DNA of 64,000 bases from Larus michahellis (Eukaryota; Chordata; Aves; Charadriiformes; Laridae), in the NCBI RefSeq assembly GCF_964199755.1, contig NC_133906.1, positions 19,715,419-19,779,418 of the forward strand. The letters run 5' to 3'. The notes under the pieces were generated by a model. That model did no database searches, was not told where the DNA came from, and saw nothing but the letters and a program-made list of their open reading frames with translations. How positions within the stretch are numbered: position 1 is the stretch's first letter; each line of letters opens with the position of its first letter. The position numbers and the translations under genes were made by a program. Below are positions 61,201 to 64,000 of the stretch, piece by piece.

Positions 61201-64000
61201 GATGCTCGAACGTAGCCCCCATAAACATCGGCAGGTTGGATTTTGCCAGGCACAGCTGCCTCTCACTCGGTGTCAAATACTCCCTGCAAGGGCAGCTCCC
61301 CGAGTGATAGATTAAAAAGCAGCAAGAGCTCATCAAAATCTGGATACAATCTTGTTTAGGTAAATAAAACCTTGTCATTATGGAAGAATGGAGGGACTGG
61401 ATGAATTTTCATGGAGGCTGTGGGCAAGGTGGGTGTCCCTCTCACTGCCACGGGGGTGTTTTGGGCACGTGTAACCATGGCTGGTTCTGCCGTTTTAATT
61501 TTGAGTCCTTGCCTGATTTCTTTCTGAAGACTGCAGCTCCTGGAAATGCGTGATTTGTTTGTTTTTTAAAGGCACGAGCCTCCTACCTTCATCTGCATAC
61601 CTGGATCGTGAATATCTGACCTGTCTGCATGAGGCTGGGAGGAAAGCCAAATGTTTTTTTGGTCCTCAAACAGCAAACCATAGGACTTTTATCTAAGTAC
61701 ATGCATTTAGCATGTGGAGCAGTGCGGTTGAGCGTTTGGAATGGAGAAACAGCTGATGCACAGGACCTGTATAATGTGATTGGGGTCCCTGTAACAGAAC
61801 GTGAAAACTGTCGGTCCCTGCTCTGAAACTTGGGAAGAGGAGGCAGAGGTTTAACGGAGCTGCAGCCTGCCCTAGGTGCAAACTCCATAGCTGTCACTGG
61901 CAAAGAACAGAGGAGTGCAACGGAGGCACTGGGAAATGGGGCACTTGCCTTTAAACGGGGTCTGCACCTCCACCAAAGCACCGGGCACCAACCGTATCGC
62001 TCTGCCACGGGCCGAAAGCTGCAGCTCCAGAGCATTCTGCATGCAGAACAGTCTCGCTCGCTCTTTAATGCCTAAGTATTCTGATCATCCTCTTTTAATT
62101 TTTTGCTGACTAACTACATCTATAACTTCTTTGCTCTAGTAAAAATCTGCTTAATGCACAGCCATGTTGTAAAGTCAAGCTAGAGTTCCAACATGCCTAA
62201 TCCTAAAAGAAGCATTTGTTCAAAAAAAGATCCATTTCCCTAGGAAATGTGCTTTGATTTGCGAAACAGAAAATGTATTCATTTAGCTGAGCCATTCATG
62301 TGGCAGGTCACTATTTCACCCTTTTGGTGCAGTAAAAGTTTATTCTTTTAATAGGTTTATTGCTTTTCGGTTATTCGTTTCCAAAGGACTCACTTGAGTG
62401 CTGCAGCTCTGATCTGGAGTACAGAAAATTAATTCTTTTCATGGTAGTCTATTCCTTTCACAAGTCCTCATTTTAAGTGCAGCTCAACTGTATTACAAAT
62501 AACAGTATGTGGTCCTAGAGGGAGTACCAAGCCTCTACTTAATCTTGTACTAGAGGCCTTATAGTGTCAGCGCTGCCAAATCGAGCTTTCCTCTTTTGAG
62601 CCCTCCCCTGTGTCCCAAGAGGAGTCGCGAGGTGCCGGGCTGGCCGCTGTCAATGAGCGTGGATGTTGCTGGACGCGCGCGTTCGTTCTTCTGGTTTTGG
62701 ATTTTCTGATCCTGAGCCTCATTAATAGAAATTGATGTCCAGAATGAAGACTTACCTCAAGACTTTGTAATAAATAGGGAAGCACTGTGTGCACAAATCA
62801 TTTGTTACTGCTAGACTTTCATGGTGAGATACTCTGCTGTGAAGGCACGGGAGCCCATGGAAATATACTAAATTCCCTCTGCCGGTGCGCACGTGGTCCC
62901 TGGCAGACCATGGCAGGCTTCACCTGGTGCCTCAGCAGAGGACACCTGAGTTTCCAAGGCCAAACTTGGGGCACGGTGCTGTGTGTGCCATTCCTTTCGC
63001 ATCTACTCCTCTGTTTGGTTCTTTGTGAGACCTTGGAGGGATAAAACCTTACAAATCTTGGTTTGGCACCTGTAGAATAGGTTTAAATGGAAATGATAGT
63101 CTTATCAGTTATAATAGAAAATGACACACATTTGGGCATGGGGTTAAAACCACTCAGCATCTCACAGTGGCACCAGAATCCAGCATTTCATTCATCTCTA
63201 GGATGAATCGAAGCTCTGGAGAGTTCTTTTTTGCCTCTTAATTTTTTGCAGAATTCTTCAGCCTTTGCTTCCTAACTTCCTCCTCTGGCTAACTCTGGGT
63301 AGGTTTCCTCCCTGTCGCTGGCAGAAGATGACCTAGATCTGGCGCATCTTTTCTGGAGAAAGCGGCCGAGTTGATTCTACTTATTCCCCGTGCCATTTAA
63401 AGCCAGGCATGGTTCAGCAGAACTCAACCCCTTTGCCCTTGAGAGTAAATCCCAAGCTCCAAGATGCGTCTTTGCTGGTGTGTTTCGTGCTCTGTGGACT
63501 GAAGTGCCCGTCAGGATTTCCCGTGAGCTGTGGGGATGAGATGATGCTCTCCACCTCGCTTCAGCCTGCTGACAGGGCGCTAACCGCTAAATGCTGACTG
63601 GCTCTTCATTTTGCTTCTGTCATGTTGGTATCTCGTGTCGTGTTGGCATCTCATCCCCTGTGAAATCACAGCCCCTGTTTATGTTGCAGGACTGGGTTCT
63701 GTGTGTACCTACAGTGAGCAGTGGTTTGGCCTGCAGGAAAAAAATGATCTGGATAGCCAAGACAGAGGGCAAGAAACAAAAACACATGCCCTTTTCTGCA
63801 GGGAATTTAAGGCAGAGGGAGAAGAGGAGCAGTTTTGCCCTTGCTAGAAGCCCTCGTGCTGACTTTGAGGCTGTGCTGGATGTTGGTGACAGTGCAGGAA
63901 GCTCCTGGGTGGACGTCTGCGACTCTGCCCTTGGCTGGGGGAAGAGGAAAATTGAATTTAATTGTCTGAACAGGCAAGGCTTACTTTTGAAACAATTATT
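58231..64000. other. Non-coding flank, part 4
   Basis: No gene found to the window edge. It contains a T run (60458-60471) and moderately GC-rich patches around 59,150-59,900 and 62,560-63,000 without CpG-island density. Short open frames are not supported by splice sites or motifs. Confidence 0.55.
60458..60471. repeat. T homopolymer, 14 nt
   Basis: Uninterrupted T run followed by ccttag, which resembles an acceptor. No open, conserved exon follows it. Confidence 0.7.

Overview
The window reads as nuclear DNA of a bird or a close sauropsid relative. It carries compact spliced vertebrate genes with GT-AG introns and CpG-island promoters. The repeats are sparse and are almost only old 3'-end fragments of CR1 LINEs; I see no primate- or rodent-type SINEs. 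The three proteins are very close to their human orthologues. The species cannot be fixed from the sequence alone.

Layout. From 1 to about 7,090 lies non-coding flank with one CR1 relic (about 1215-1430). From about 7,090 to 8,000 is a CpG island that is the CNOT8 promoter. CNOT8 (+) follows, with coding exons from 8599 to 14394 and a 3' UTR to about 15,605. GEMIN5 (-) faces it tail to tail, with 28 coding exons from 35073 down to 17348 and a poly(A) signal near 16,890. GEMIN5 shares a short divergent promoter (154 bp between start codons) with MRPL22 (+), which has seven coding exons from 35228 to 42392. From about 42,480 to 64,000 I find no gene: single-copy non-coding DNA, two CR1 fragments, and a diverged 62-bp tandem duplication at 58107-58230.

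Function. All three genes serve RNA metabolism. CNOT8 is a deadenylase subunit of CCR4-NOT. GEMIN5 is the snRNA-recognising WD-repeat subunit of the SMN complex and also a translation regulator. MRPL22 is mitochondrial large-subunit protein uL22m. The order CNOT8-GEMIN5-MRPL22 and the strands match human 5q33.2. Every coding exon was placed by joining splice sites so that the frame stays open: 292 codons for CNOT8, 1,530 for GEMIN5 and 211 for MRPL22.

Most notable observations. A 39-bp in-frame tandem duplication of the 5' splice site of GEMIN5 exon 2 creates two identical donors and could add 13 residues. A trinucleotide ATT microsatellite lies directly against the GEMIN5 exon 24 acceptor. 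Three perfect-or-near 10-bp repeats sit in the GEMIN5/MRPL22 promoter. I found no convincing new biological system; this is mainly a conserved housekeeping block.
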